This document shows positions 41,475-50,555 of a stretch of 64,000 nucleotides of DNA, in pieces. Numbering within the stretch: position 1 is the stretch's first letter; every line of letters starts with the position of its first letter. The DNA is from Leptolyngbya sp. NIES-3755. Its GTDB lineage: Bacteria > Cyanobacteriota > Cyanobacteriia > Leptolyngbyales > Leptolyngbyaceae. The translations under genes were made by a program, and so were the position numbers. The stretch lies in assembly GCA_001548435.1 (NCBI GenBank), contig AP017308.1, positions 3,233,030 through 3,297,029 on the forward strand. Direction: 5' to 3'. A model generated the notes under the pieces. That model did no database searches, was not told where the DNA came from, and saw only the letters and a list, made by a program, of their open reading frames with translations.

Positions 41475-42512
41475 ATGACTTCTCTGGCTGTAGACACCGC
41501 TCAATGGTCTGAATTGCTCCAGCAGTTGCTCGATCGCGATTCTTTATCGATGGAACAAGCCTCAACAGTGATGCAGGGTTGGCTCAAGGATGAGATTCCA
41601 CCTGTGATTTCGGGTGGGATTCTGATGGCGTTGCAGATGAAAGGAATTTCAGCCTCAGAACTGGCAGGCATGGCGAAAGTTTTACAATCTCAGGCGCAAT
41701 TTGTCGATCGACCAGAATTCCCCCTAATCGATACCTGTGGCACTGGAGGCGATGGCTCTTCGACGTTTAATATTTCGACTGCGGTGGCATTTGTGGCTTC
41801 AGCAGCAGGATTGAGAGTCGCGAAACATGGAAATCGATCGGCTTCCAGTTTGGTCGGTTCAGCGGATGTCCTCGAAGCATTAGGCGTGAATTTGGGGGCA
41901 TCACCGGAACGGATTCAAGCCGCAGTACAAGAAGTTGGAGTCACGTTTTTGTTTGCTCCCGGTTGGCATCCAGCGCTGAAAGTCGTTGCCCCGATGCGGA
42001 AAACTCTGAAAGTTCGCACCGTGTTTAATTTATTGGGTCCATTAGTCAATCCGTTGCAGCCGACGGGACAAGTAATCGGGGTGTATAACTCTCCATTGTT
42101 GGAACCAATGGCGGAAGCGTTGAAACTCTTGGGGAAAGAAAGCGCGATCGTACTTCACGGACGAGAAAGACTCGATGAAGCAGGTTTGGGAGATTTAACC
42201 GATATTGCGGTATTGAACAATCAAACTGTTGAAGTAACCACGATCGATCCTCAAGCCTTGGGATTACAAAAAGCGCCGATCGATGCTTTACGCGGGGGTG
42301 ACATTTCTGTGAATACGGAAATTCTGCGATCGGTGTTGCAAGGAAAAGGAACTCAGGCGCAACAAGATGCCGTCACATTGAATGCGGCTTTAGCATTACG
42401 AGTTGGACAAGCGGTAGACTCGTATGACCAAGGTATCGATCGAGCCAGAGAAGTGCTGAAATCTGGCGCAGCCTGGGAGAAATTGAATCAACTGGTTGAG
42501 TTTTTGAAATAG
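41475..42512 (+). CDS. trpD: Anthranilate phosphoribosyltransferase
   Basis: 345 residues from the ATG at 41475; a TTG four codons upstream is the alternative, neither with a good ribosome-binding site. It joins anthranilate and PRPP in tryptophan synthesis. [20 protein letters not shown] is the PRPP loop, [21 protein letters not shown] and [20 protein letters not shown] are the anthranilate and phosphate sites, and [16 protein letters not shown] is the hinge signature. The length is normal. No other trp gene is in the window, as usual for scattered cyanobacterial trp genes. xisH follows after three bases. Confidence 0.95.
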   Translation: MTSLAVDTAQWSELLQQLLDRDSLSMEQASTVMQGWLKDEIPPVISGGILMALQMKGISASELAGMAKVLQSQAQFVDRPEFPLIDTCGTGGDGSSTFNISTAVAFVASAAGLRVAKHGNRSASSLVGSADVLEALGVNLGASPERIQAAVQEVGVTFLFAPGWHPALKVVAPMRKTLKVRTVFNLLGPLVNPLQPTGQVIGVYNSPLLEPMAEALKLLGKESAIVLHGRERLDEAGLGDLTDIAVLNNQTVEVTTIDPQALGLQKAPIDALRGGDISVNTEILRSVLQGKGTQAQQDAVTLNAALALRVGQAVDSYDQGIDRAREVLKSGAAWEKLNQLVEFLK

Positions 42513-42515
42513 GAT

Positions 42516-42932
42516 ATGCCAGCCCTTGATCTCTATCACAACGCTGTGAAACAGTCATTAATTAAAGATGGCTGGAGTATCACTCATGATCCACTACATT
42601 TACGCTGGGGACGCAAAGATATGTATGTGGATCTGGGAGCAAAGCGGCTGATTGTCGCGGAACGATCTGAGGAAAAGATCGCAGTTGAAGTGAAAAGCTT
42701 TACTGGGGAATCTGAAATGCAGGCGTTTCGGGATGCGATCGGACAGTTTGCTATTTATCGATCGGTTCTTCGTCGCACCAATCCGGAGTACACACTCTAC
42801 CTTGCCGTTCGAGATGTTACCTATCGCTCTTTCTTTGAAGAACCGATCGGGCAACTTTTGATCGAAGATGAAGATCTGAAGCTAATCGTTTTTGATGCTG
42901 AGCAGGAGGTCATTCAACAATGGAGAAGTTAG
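42516..42932 (+). CDS. xisH: XisH-family protein
   Basis: 138 residues. It was named as a controlling factor in excision of the fdxN element in heterocyst formers, but the family is widespread without that element. YHNAVKQSLIKDGWSITHDP opens it; RKDMYVDLG (D39) and EEKIAVEVKSF (E58, K60) give a D...ExK pattern of PD-(D/E)XK nuclease-like folds. FRDAIGQFAIYRSVL follows. It starts three bases after trpD and overlaps xisI by 13 bases. Nuclease activity is an inference from the motif. Confidence 0.9.
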   Translation: MPALDLYHNAVKQSLIKDGWSITHDPLHLRWGRKDMYVDLGAKRLIVAERSEEKIAVEVKSFTGESEMQAFRDAIGQFAIYRSVLRRTNPEYTLYLAVRDVTYRSFFEEPIGQLLIEDEDLKLIVFDAEQEVIQQWRS

Positions 42933-43255
42933 CTGAGTATCGTCGAATTATTCAAGCTGTTCTGATTCCCTACACCGAAATTCCTTACTCACATGGCGAT
43001 TTGATTTGCAAACCGATTTTCGATGAAAGTCGCGATAGTTATCTATTAATGACCTTGGGATGGGATCGAAAAACAAGGGTTCATGGCTGTCTCGTCCATC
43101 TGGATATTATCAACGGTAAGATTTGGGTGCAGCGAGACGAAACAGAAGATGGGGTCACACACGAATTAGTGGCGGCGGGCGTTCCAAAGCAAGATATTGT
43201 GCTGGCTTTTCATCCAATCGATGTGCGATCGCACACCGGATATGCGATCGCTTAA
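42920..43255 (+). CDS. xisI: XisI-family protein
   Basis: 111 residues. It has the XisI pattern: LAEYRRIIQAVLIPYTEIPY, then DSYLLMTLGWDRKTRVHGCL, HLDIINGKIWVQRDETEDGV and a conserved LVAAGVPKQDIVLAFHPIDV with the end RSHTGYAIA. XisI is nearly always paired with XisH, here with a 13-base overlap that couples their translation. The nuclease-like XisH and the small XisI suggest an enzyme and its modulator, but what they do outside fdxN excision is not known. It is followed after six bases by the convergent aldo/keto reductase gene. Confidence 0.9.
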   Translation: MEKLAEYRRIIQAVLIPYTEIPYSHGDLICKPIFDESRDSYLLMTLGWDRKTRVHGCLVHLDIINGKIWVQRDETEDGVTHELVAAGVPKQDIVLAFHPIDVRSHTGYAIA

Positions 43256-43261
43256 ATTTCC

Positions 43262-44251
43262 TTAACGATTCACGGTGTGCATAATCGCTTCCGGGTAGCG
43301 AGTTCCAGCCGTCACCCCGATCGGGACAATTTCCTCAATCTGTTGCAGTTCTTCAGCGGTTAGCTCAATGTCAACTGCACCGACATTTTCATCTAATCGA
43401 GTTTGAGATTTTGTCCCTGGAATCGGGATAATGTCTTCGCCTTTTGCCAGTAACCAAGCGAGTGCCAGTTGAGCTGGAGTGCATTGTTTTCGGGTGGCAA
43501 TCTCTTTCACTTTTTCGACCAGTTCCAGATTGCGGTAAAAGTTTTCACCCTGAAATCGGGGACTATGGCGGCGAAAATCATCCAGTGGGAAATGATCAGG
43601 AGATTGAAATGCTCCGGTTAAAAAGCCTCGTCCCAGCGGCGAATACGCGACTAAATTCGTTCCCAATTCTCGACAGACAGGCAATACATCGGTTTCAGGT
43701 TCGCGAGTCCACAAACTGTATTCGGTTTGCAACATTGCGATCGGGTGAACCGCTGCGGCACGTCGAAGGGTATCAACTCCCGCTTCGGACAGTCCAGCAT
43801 ATCGAACTTTGCCCTCTTGGATCAAATCCGCGATCGCGCCCACGGTTTCTTCAATGGGCACATTCGGATCAACTCGTGCTGGATAGTACAAATCAATGTA
43901 ATCGACTCCTAACCGCTGCAAGCTGTAAGCCAGAAAGTTCCGCACTGCAACGGGGCGATTGTCTGCACCAATAAAATTACCTTTATGATCTCGAAGCTGT
44001 CCGAACTTGACTGCAATGAAAACGCGATCGCGGGGAATCTCTTTGATCGCTTCACGGATCAGCAGTTCATTGTGTCCCATTCCGTAGAAATCACCCGTAT
44101 CGAGAAAGTTGATACCAATGTCGATCGCGTGTCGAATAGTCGCAATACTTTCTGCATCATTGCTTTGTCGTCCGCTGTAGAAGTCGGACATTCCCATACA
44201 GCCAAGTCCTAAGGCTGAAACTTGAGTATTGCCGAGTTGACGATATTTCAT
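43262..44251 (-). CDS. Aldo/keto reductase
   Basis: 329 residues. [20 protein letters not shown] and [20 protein letters not shown] give the catalytic Asp and Tyr; [11 protein letters not shown] gives the Lys. The fourth tetrad residue is unusual: the common [13 protein letters not shown] reads [14 protein letters not shown], so the histidine is missing, as in a known subgroup of these enzymes. [12 protein letters not shown] and the NADP-site [15 protein letters not shown] are standard. It probably reduces a sugar or aldehyde; the substrate is unknown. It is a single gene with its own start region. Confidence 0.9.
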   Translation of the reverse strand: MKYRQLGNTQVSALGLGCMGMSDFYSGRQSNDAESIATIRHAIDIGINFLDTGDFYGMGHNELLIREAIKEIPRDRVFIAVKFGQLRDHKGNFIGADNRPVAVRNFLAYSLQRLGVDYIDLYYPARVDPNVPIEETVGAIADLIQEGKVRYAGLSEAGVDTLRRAAAVHPIAMLQTEYSLWTREPETDVLPVCRELGTNLVAYSPLGRGFLTGAFQSPDHFPLDDFRRHSPRFQGENFYRNLELVEKVKEIATRKQCTPAQLALAWLLAKGEDIIPIPGTKSQTRLDENVGAVDIELTAEELQQIEEIVPIGVTAGTRYPEAIMHTVNR

Positions 44252-44346
44252 GATGTGCCTCTCAAAGTTGAGTGAGTTGCGTTGATTTCATTAATTCAAG
44301 ATCAATCGGTGAAGAACATGAAATTTTCTAGATAGGCTTGTTCATG

Positions 44347-45231
44347 TTACCTCAACAGAATTCGGCTACTGGGTCCAACCTGCGTTGGTGTCGATGTCGA
44401 GCCTTCTAGTACAACTCGGCTCACCTGTTGGAGTTGATTGTTGCTCAGAATGCCGCTGAGATTTGGATCAATCCCGATTGGGGGCGCAATCGGGGTCGGA
44501 GGTGCGATCGGTGCTGGATTAGGTGAACCGCTTGGTGGCGTGGGAGGCGCTTGGATTGGTGCTAAACCTGCTGGAATCGTGACGCGCAATTGAACGGGCA
44601 TCGCATCGATTCGGAAGGAGTTCACCGTGGGACGGGGTGGCAGTTGCGGATTGGTGTTGAAATTGTAGTGCGATCGAAAATCGAACACAGTCGGACTCGT
44701 GCCTCCGGTGCGATCGCTGTATCTCGGTCCTTGTCCATTGATGTCAAATGTGCCTTGATACTGGAGTCCGGTGCTTGGATCGGTTGCAGTTCCGGTATAT
44801 CTACCTCGGACTACTAATTCATCTTGAATCGTGCCGTGGAATCGAGTTGGGGCATTGTGATTGCGGCGAATCGGTTCGAGTTGACCGTTTGATAGTACGG
44901 GAGAGGTTAGAGTGCCGTCTGTGGACACGATCGGGATTCCACGAAAATCAACCCAGAATCGTCCTTGTCCATCGGTTTGAACGAGATTGGGGTTAAAATC
45001 TTGAGCCGAGTAGACGAGTTGACCGTTTCTAAAGAAGCGTCCTTGTGAATCGGTATCGACTCTAGTTGTGCCTTGGTTGAAGTTCGGATTTTGGCTCGGA
45101 GGAACGACTGTACCCGTAATGACACCTGTGCTGCGGATGACGATTTGAGCCGAGGCAGACTGGACTCCGATCGTACCGAGAGAAAGAGCGAACCCTATGG
45201 GAAGCGAAGCTGCCGCAAAAACTGTTTTCAT
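44347..45231 (-). CDS. Exported protein of unknown function next to a porin
   Basis: 294 residues from the ATG at 45231. A signal peptide (MKTVFAAASLPIGFALSLGT, ending near SASA) precedes a beta-rich region with the repeated pattern DSQGRFFRNGQLVYS and DGQGRFWVDFRGIPI, then IQDELVVRGRYTGTATDPST. From about 220 it is proline-rich (QAPPTPPSGSPNPAPIAPP). I recognise no domain. The gene starts four bases after the porin stop, so both are one transcript, and it may be a periplasmic or outer-membrane partner of that porin. Confidence 0.75.
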   Translation of the reverse strand: MKTVFAAASLPIGFALSLGTIGVQSASAQIVIRSTGVITGTVVPPSQNPNFNQGTTRVDTDSQGRFFRNGQLVYSAQDFNPNLVQTDGQGRFWVDFRGIPIVSTDGTLTSPVLSNGQLEPIRRNHNAPTRFHGTIQDELVVRGRYTGTATDPSTGLQYQGTFDINGQGPRYSDRTGGTSPTVFDFRSHYNFNTNPQLPPRPTVNSFRIDAMPVQLRVTIPAGLAPIQAPPTPPSGSPNPAPIAPPTPIAPPIGIDPNLSGILSNNQLQQVSRVVLEGSTSTPTQVGPSSRILLR

Positions 45232-45235
45232 AAAT

Positions 45236-47008
45236 TTAGAACCGGAAAGTAGCTCGAACTGCACCGACCACGATCGGATCGTTGGCGGCGTTGTGGTTGG
45301 AATTGAAGATTACGAAGATGCCAGGAGTGAGGTCGAGAAACGAGTTCAATCTGGCGCGGTAGAATGCTTCTAAATGCAGTGCGGTGTCAGGTTGTCCGCC
45401 TCTGCTCCCTGTATCACTGAACCGAGGAAAATTATAACCATCCGGTAAGGTACTGTTTGTGATCTTAGGCGGTTGCCCAAAGAGAATTCCTCCGAGATTT
45501 CCGGGTACGAATAGATCAGGAAACGCGGAAAAGACCATCCAGTTTGTGGTTTGGACAGAACCAGAGATGTCGATCGCTTTCGAGCTTGTCCATCCACCCC
45601 AACCGCCGATCGTGAATTTCGGATTTAATCGCCAAGCGAGTGTTCCCCCGATCGCATGAGTGGTAAATGCAGAATTCGTCGGCGCAAAAGGTGAGAGCAG
45701 TTGCGAATCTCCGATACCCGTTCCAAGGAAGCCATCCGGCGATCGAGAAAATAAATAGTGAATGCCAATGTCGATCGTATTCGTGGGCGCGATCGTCAAT
45801 TGTGCTCCTGCGACATATCGACCTCCGACCAATCCACCTGCATTAGAATTCCCTGCAAACGAAGGCAGTTCGGCGCTGTAAAGTCCTTGCAAGCTAAGAC
45901 GTGGATTGATTTGCCAATCGAAACCGACTCCACCGATTCCATTCCCGATCGCTAAGATTGGATTGCGCTGACCGAGTAACGAAAGCGTTCCTTCCCCTGC
46001 ACCTTCTAAGGGATTGATGCCTCGGAAAACATTAGAAGGATTCACGCCAGATGCACCAATCAGAACCCCAAAATTATTTGCAACTGGGAATCGATAGGAT
46101 AAGTCACTGATGAAAACCTGATTCTCTAGATCGGATTCATAAGAAAGCCGCCCCATGTTGGTGAATAGGTTGGGAGCATTCGATCGAACATTTCCTGTTT
46201 GCAGCGTTGTTAAGAGCAAATCCCGTCCACTAAACGAAGTCGCCAGTGAAATCTGCACATTATTCGTTAAAGTTGGCTTCGTTTCTGCTTGACGCTCTGG
46301 AGTGCCATCTCTTGGGAAAAGATCAATATCCGCTTTGTTGCTGAATTGAGTCGATACGATCGCTTGTCCAACTAATCGAGTTGTCGTTGAAAACTGATTC
46401 TTTTCTAAAGTCGCAGTTCGAGCTTCTAAGTTATCAACTCGTCCTTTCACTTCTGCAAGCTCAGTCGAGAATTCAGCCTGTAGTTTTTGCAGTGCATCCA
46501 AATCTTGGCGAGTTACAGCATTCGATCGCTGAGCGTTAATCAATTCTTGAACTCGATCGAGACAAGCATTCAATCCTGCTGCAAATTCGTATCGAGTCAA
46601 TGCTCGATTTCCTCGAAAGGTTTGGTCTGGATAACCTGCAATACAGCCATACCGTTCTACTAAACTTTGAAGTGCCTGAAATGCCCAATCGGTCGGATGC
46701 ACATCTGACAATTGAGAAACAGAAGTGACCTGTTCCATTCCGTCTGAGCTAAATTCTGGAACGGCTGAGGGCAGAGGTTCTATAGTGAGTCGATCGAGAT
46801 CGGGTTGAACTTCTTTAGTGTCAGATTTTACAGTGCTAAATTCTGGCGATCGCTCAGTTTCTGGAGCGGTCACGGTGGTGCTAATTGGAGGAGCGACGGA
46901 CTGAACGGAGTTCTGAAGCGTCTTCTTTTGGGCAATTAACGGGGGCTGTTGGGGGGGAAGCGCGGTGCCTTCGGCTAAGCGAAAGCTTTCCGCTCCAATG
47001 TCGGTCAT
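45236..47008 (-). CDS. SLH-OprB outer-membrane porin, no visible signal peptide
   Basis: 590 residues. A long N-terminal stretch to about 95 leads to an SLH domain (VTSVSQLSDVHPTDWAFQAL, YGCIAGYPDQTFRGNRALTR), a coiled coil (about 155-190, LQAEFSTELAEVKGRVDNLE) and the OprB beta barrel to the end (final AVRATFRF). This is the cyanobacterial porin used for ions, including iron. The odd point is the start MTDIGAESFRLAEGTALPPQ, which has no hydrophobic signal; an in-frame stop lies a few codons upstream. A frameshift, sequencing error or a start in another frame may hide it. Confidence 0.85.
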   Translation of the reverse strand: MTDIGAESFRLAEGTALPPQQPPLIAQKKTLQNSVQSVAPPISTTVTAPETERSPEFSTVKSDTKEVQPDLDRLTIEPLPSAVPEFSSDGMEQVTSVSQLSDVHPTDWAFQALQSLVERYGCIAGYPDQTFRGNRALTRYEFAAGLNACLDRVQELINAQRSNAVTRQDLDALQKLQAEFSTELAEVKGRVDNLEARTATLEKNQFSTTTRLVGQAIVSTQFSNKADIDLFPRDGTPERQAETKPTLTNNVQISLATSFSGRDLLLTTLQTGNVRSNAPNLFTNMGRLSYESDLENQVFISDLSYRFPVANNFGVLIGASGVNPSNVFRGINPLEGAGEGTLSLLGQRNPILAIGNGIGGVGFDWQINPRLSLQGLYSAELPSFAGNSNAGGLVGGRYVAGAQLTIAPTNTIDIGIHYLFSRSPDGFLGTGIGDSQLLSPFAPTNSAFTTHAIGGTLAWRLNPKFTIGGWGGWTSSKAIDISGSVQTTNWMVFSAFPDLFVPGNLGGILFGQPPKITNSTLPDGYNFPRFSDTGSRGGQPDTALHLEAFYRARLNSFLDLTPGIFVIFNSNHNAANDPIVVGAVRATFRF

Positions 47009-47133
47009 CGTCAATTTATATTAAGTGTTGGCATTTCCCTTATACCCAAACACTTGTATAAAATCTCACTTTACATAATGATCCACTCGTTGAATACTCA
47101 AAATAGTGAAGCGGCTGGATTGGATCACGATCG

Positions 47134-47433
47134 CTAATTTGTTGTGAGTGCAGTGATTAATTGAGCGATCGCAGGACTAAGATTTGACAGCACAACCACC
47201 GAAGCCGCAGCAATAATAATTGTGGTTGCCATCCGTACCATCGCATCTGTGCCTTTTTGATAGACATCAAATTTGTAATCAATTCGATCGACTTTCTCTT
47301 CTAATTGGCTAAATTTTCCTTCCAACTTGCCAAATCTTTCGTCAACTTTCTCTTCAAGCTGTACTACTGTTGCATTGAGTTGTAGCAAAGCATCACGAAT
47401 ATCAGTATTGGTTGGATTTTCTGGAATGTTCAT
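47134..47433 (-). CDS. Small coiled-coil protein with a C-terminal membrane helix
   Basis: 99 residues from the ATG at 47433. The N-terminal two thirds is a heptad coiled coil (DALLQLNATVVQLEEKVDER, FGKLEGKFSQLEEKVDRIDY) and the C-terminus a membrane segment MATTIIIAAASVVVLSNLSP. It resembles many small cyanobacterial tail-anchored coiled-coil proteins of unknown function. A frame 15 codons longer is possible but its N-terminus is charged and lacks a ribosome-binding site. It stands alone upstream of the porin gene with a gap of about 125 bases. Confidence 0.7.
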   Translation of the reverse strand: MNIPENPTNTDIRDALLQLNATVVQLEEKVDERFGKLEGKFSQLEEKVDRIDYKFDVYQKGTDAMVRMATTIIIAAASVVVLSNLSPAIAQLITALTTN

Positions 47434-47840
47434 TTTGGAGTTCGGACAAGATGAGTCTATTTTATCTCGATCGACCAATCACCCTTCTCTAAATTGTCTC
47501 ATCTAAGACAGAATCAGTGGGTCGATCGCACTTTTCTCGATCAACTCTCGATCGCTGATGAATATTGCCAAATCGTTAAAAATCTTCCATCTTTGATCAG
47601 GAAAACTGATTTTTTGAGTACAAATACTTATAAAAAACGCAGATTTTCAAAAAATAATTCTGAAATCCATATAACTTAAAGCTTTCAGACGTTCACATTT
47701 TGGAAACAGCCTATAGAATGAGCAATTGAAATTTCGAGGGAATCGGACTTTCAGACGATCTGAATTTCCCACCTTGGCGTTTCACAAACCCGTCTCATTT
47801 GAGACACGAAAACCCTGATTACTTCTCTTAGGAGATTCTT
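47434..47840. other. Intergenic region upstream of hup
   Basis: About 400 AT-rich bases. A small hairpin ATCAG-GAAAA-CTGAT with six T residues lies near 47595-47617 and may be a weak terminator. GTCTCA-TT-TGAGAC (47792-47805) is a perfect hairpin in the leader of hup, and TTAGGAGATTCTT carries the ribosome-binding site of hup. TATAGAAT near 47712 could be a -10 box. Confidence 0.45.
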
Positions 47841-48122
47841 ATGAACAAAGGTGAACTCGTTGATGCAGTGGCAGAAAAGGCAAGTGTCACGAAAAAACAA
47901 GCCGATGCAGTCCTGTCCGCCGCGATCGAAACGATCGTCGAAGCGGTTTCCTCTGGTGACAAAGTGACCTTGGTAGGTTTCGGATCGTTTGAATCGCGTG
48001 AACGCAAAGCGCGGGAAGGACGCAACCCCAAAACTGGCGATAAAATGGAAATTCCTGCAACTCGCGTTCCTGCATTTTCGGCAGGAAAACTCTTCAAAGA
48101 GAAGGTTGCACCCGAAGATTAA
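47841..48122 (+). CDS. hup: HU family DNA-binding protein
   Basis: 93 residues, the standard size. MNKGELVDAVAEKASVTKKQ and VTLVGFGSFESRERKAREGR match the HU core, and RNPKTGDKMEIPATRVPAFS is the DNA-binding arm with the conserved proline that intercalates. It is a homodimeric, abundant nucleoid protein which bends DNA and aids replication and recombination. TAGGAG seven bases before the ATG gives strong translation, and the leader carries a small perfect hairpin. The CobD-like gene follows after 31 bases. Confidence 0.96.
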   Translation: MNKGELVDAVAEKASVTKKQADAVLSAAIETIVEAVSSGDKVTLVGFGSFESRERKAREGRNPKTGDKMEIPATRVPAFSAGKLFKEKVAPED

Positions 48123-48153
48123 GCCCACCGTTGTAAGCAGGCAGGAAAACATT

Positions 48154-49194
48154 TTGGTTCGTCCAACGCATGGGGGAAACGTATCTTGGGCAGCAAGTCT
48201 CGCTGGCTGTTCCCCCAGTGCAATTCTTGATTTTTCTGCCAGTATCAACCCACTCGGAACTCCGAAATCGGCAATTGAAGCGATTCAAGCCCATTTGCCG
48301 TTACTGCGAGATTATCCTGATCCGAACTATCAGCAGGTGCGATCGATGCTAGCTCAGATCCACCAGCTTTCTCCGGACTGGATTTTGCCCGGTAATGGGT
48401 CGGCGGAGTTGCTGACTTGGGCGTGTTGGGATTTGGCGGAATTGGAGCAAACTGCGCTGTTTGTGCCTGCATTTGGCGACTATTTTCGAGCGCTAGATGC
48501 GTTTGGGGCAAAGATTCAGCGGGTTCCAATCGAGTCGAATCTGAAAGGTTCTCGATCGACTGGGTTGCTGTTGAATAATCCGCACAATCCAACAGGAAAA
48601 TTGTTCGATCGTGCTTGGATTCAACAACAGTTGGATCAGTTTGCGCTGGTCGTGGTGGATGAGGCGTTTATGGACTTCTTGCCACCAGAACAAAGTTTGA
48701 TTTCGGAAATTGAGAAGTATCCGAATTTGGTGATTTTACGATCGCTGACGAAGTTCTATGCGCTGCCAGGATTGCGGTTTGGATATGCGATCGCTCATCC
48801 CGATCGGATTAAATCTTGGCAAGAACGGCGCGATCCGTGGTCGGTAAATACTTTGGCAACAGTGGCGGCTGAAGCAGTTTTACAAGATCACGAATTTCAG
48901 AAACAGACATTCGACTGGTTGGAAGTAGCTCGTCCACAGCTTTTTAATGGATTAAAAGCGATCCCAGGACTATCTCCGCTTCCAGGTGTCGCAAATTATT
49001 TTCTGGTTAAATCTGAACGTTCCGTCTCGCAATTACAGAAACAATTACTAGAACACGATAAGATTCTTATTCGAGATTGCTTGAGTTTTGCGGAATTGGG
49101 CGATCGCTATTTTCGAGTGGCGGTTCGCTTACCTGCGGAAAATCAGCGTTTAATTGATGGGCTAACTTCATGCCTGCTGACTACGATTTCGTAA
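48154..49194 (+). CDS. cobD: Threonine-phosphate decarboxylase-like aminotransferase
   Basis: 346 residues from a TTG. RPTHGGNVSWAASLAGCSPS and LDFSASINPLGTPKSAIEAI are the hallmark start of the CobD group; GNGSAELLTWACW, LNNPHNPTGKLF, VVDEAFMDFLPPE and the PLP lysine in LRSLTKFYALPGLRFGY follow. CobD makes aminopropanol phosphate for the cobamide lower ligand loop; histidinol-phosphate aminotransferase is the other possibility. AGGA seven bases before the TTG supports this start; longer frames run into hup. It overlaps the next gene by 25 bases. Confidence 0.85.
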   Translation: MVRPTHGGNVSWAASLAGCSPSAILDFSASINPLGTPKSAIEAIQAHLPLLRDYPDPNYQQVRSMLAQIHQLSPDWILPGNGSAELLTWACWDLAELEQTALFVPAFGDYFRALDAFGAKIQRVPIESNLKGSRSTGLLLNNPHNPTGKLFDRAWIQQQLDQFALVVVDEAFMDFLPPEQSLISEIEKYPNLVILRSLTKFYALPGLRFGYAIAHPDRIKSWQERRDPWSVNTLATVAAEAVLQDHEFQKQTFDWLEVARPQLFNGLKAIPGLSPLPGVANYFLVKSERSVSQLQKQLLEHDKILIRDCLSFAELGDRYFRVAVRLPAENQRLIDGLTSCLLTTIS

Positions 49195-50555
49195 TTATCG
49201 GATACTCAGAAACGGGAATTTATGCGGCAATCGAAGCGGCTCGAAAACGGGCAAGGGTCGCTCTGGTAGAGCAAGATTGTCAGCCGAAAATTTCACGCGG
49301 AACTGTCCTTTCTCAGTTTGCAAAAATAATTCATCAAAGTTCTCGATCGCTCTTCGATTCGGATGTAAAACTTCAGTTTGATTCGATCAATCGATATACA
49401 GATGCGATCGCTCAATCTCATCAGGAATATTACGATCGAGCCAGATTAGAAGCGTTAGGAATTGAGTTCATTTCCGGTGCAGGTGAATTCTGTCGCAAGC
49501 CCCAGACTGGATTTACGGTAAAAGGTCGAATTCTGCGATCGCGTTCTTATCTAATCGCAACCGATTACACGCCGATCGTTTCCGAAATGGTGAGCGCTTC
49601 AGGCGTTGAATTTCTCACTCCGAATTCTGTGATTACGAAGATTCCAGAATCGATCGTGATGATTGGCGATGATGCGATCGGGGTTGAGTTTGCTCAGTTG
49701 TATTCCCGATTGGGCGCACAAGTGACAATGTTAATTCGACAGCCGCACTTGTTATCGATCGCTGATTTGGAAACGGCTTTCTTGGTTCAATCTGCGCTCG
49801 AAGCTGAGGGAATCCGAATCATTAATGCGCTACATATTCGAGATGTGCGGCAAAACGGGAATCGAAAAATAATCGATATTGAGAATTATACGATCGAAGC
49901 CGATGAGCTTTTTATCGCAGCAGGATGGCAGCAAAACGTTTCTAATTTGAATCTGCAAGCATTAGAAATTGATTCACCGATCCAACTCAACGATCGATTA
50001 CAGACGAATCATCCTCGCGTTTATTGGATTACTCATCCGATTCAATCGATCGCCCGTTATCAAACCGATATTGTTCTAAAGAATCTATCATCTCTGCCCA
50101 TTTATAAAGTCGATTACGATCGTGTTGTTCAATCTGTTGCAACTGATCCAGAATTTGCTTGGATTGGAATGACTGAAACTCAAGCGATTCGCCGTTATCG
50201 TCGTGATGTGATGATTTTACGTTTGCCGTTTAATACTTTAATGCAGGCACAAATCACCGGAGCAACTACCGGACTGTTTAAACTGATCGTGCGGCGCAAT
50301 GGTCAAATTTTAGGAGCGCATATTGTTGGAGAAAGAGCGACAGAATTGATTCATTTGATGTCGATCGCAATCTCTGAAAATTTGAAAGTGCAATACTTCG
50401 ATCGTTTTTCTTATGCGTCTCCAGCATTCTCAGAAATATTCAGAACTGCGGCTCACGAATATCGCAAGTTACGACGAAATTATTTTCTGCAAGATTTACA
50501 AGAGAGCTACTTTGCTTGGCAGCGAAATCGGACTAATTTGGACGGGCGACGATAA
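49170..50555 (+). CDS. Pyridine nucleotide-disulfide oxidoreductase-like flavoprotein without redox cysteines
   Basis: 461 residues in the layout of mercuric reductase/dihydrolipoamide dehydrogenase: FAD-binding start, central NAD domain (IVMIGDDAIGVEFAQLYSRL) and a C-terminal dimerisation domain (QITGATTGLFKLIVRRNGQI, LGAHIVGERATELIHLMSIA). Three features are lost. The first Rossmann loop reads IIGYSETGIYAA, not GxGxxG. The redox motif GGTCxxxxC is replaced by SRGTVLSQFAKI. The NAD loop GGGxIG reads GDDAIG. It probably cannot do disulfide chemistry. It overlaps cobD by 25 bases and the convergent DUF1460 gene by 23. Confidence 0.85.
   Translation: MPADYDFVIIGYSETGIYAAIEAARKRARVALVEQDCQPKISRGTVLSQFAKIIHQSSRSLFDSDVKLQFDSINRYTDAIAQSHQEYYDRARLEALGIEFISGAGEFCRKPQTGFTVKGRILRSRSYLIATDYTPIVSEMVSASGVEFLTPNSVITKIPESIVMIGDDAIGVEFAQLYSRLGAQVTMLIRQPHLLSIADLETAFLVQSALEAEGIRIINALHIRDVRQNGNRKIIDIENYTIEADELFIAAGWQQNVSNLNLQALEIDSPIQLNDRLQTNHPRVYWITHPIQSIARYQTDIVLKNLSSLPIYKVDYDRVVQSVATDPEFAWIGMTETQAIRRYRRDVMILRLPFNTLMQAQITGATTGLFKLIVRRNGQILGAHIVGERATELIHLMSIAISENLKVQYFDRFSYASPAFSEIFRTAAHEYRKLRRNYFLQDLQESYFAWQRNRTNLDGRR

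Noticed and set aside
42516-43255. An fdxN-type excisable element around xisHI
   Set aside because: No xisF-like recombinase or flanking direct repeats; trpD lies directly upstream.
43444-43974. Long open frame opposite the aldo/keto reductase gene
   Set aside because: It is a shadow frame: the other strand has full motif support and this one has no family resemblance.
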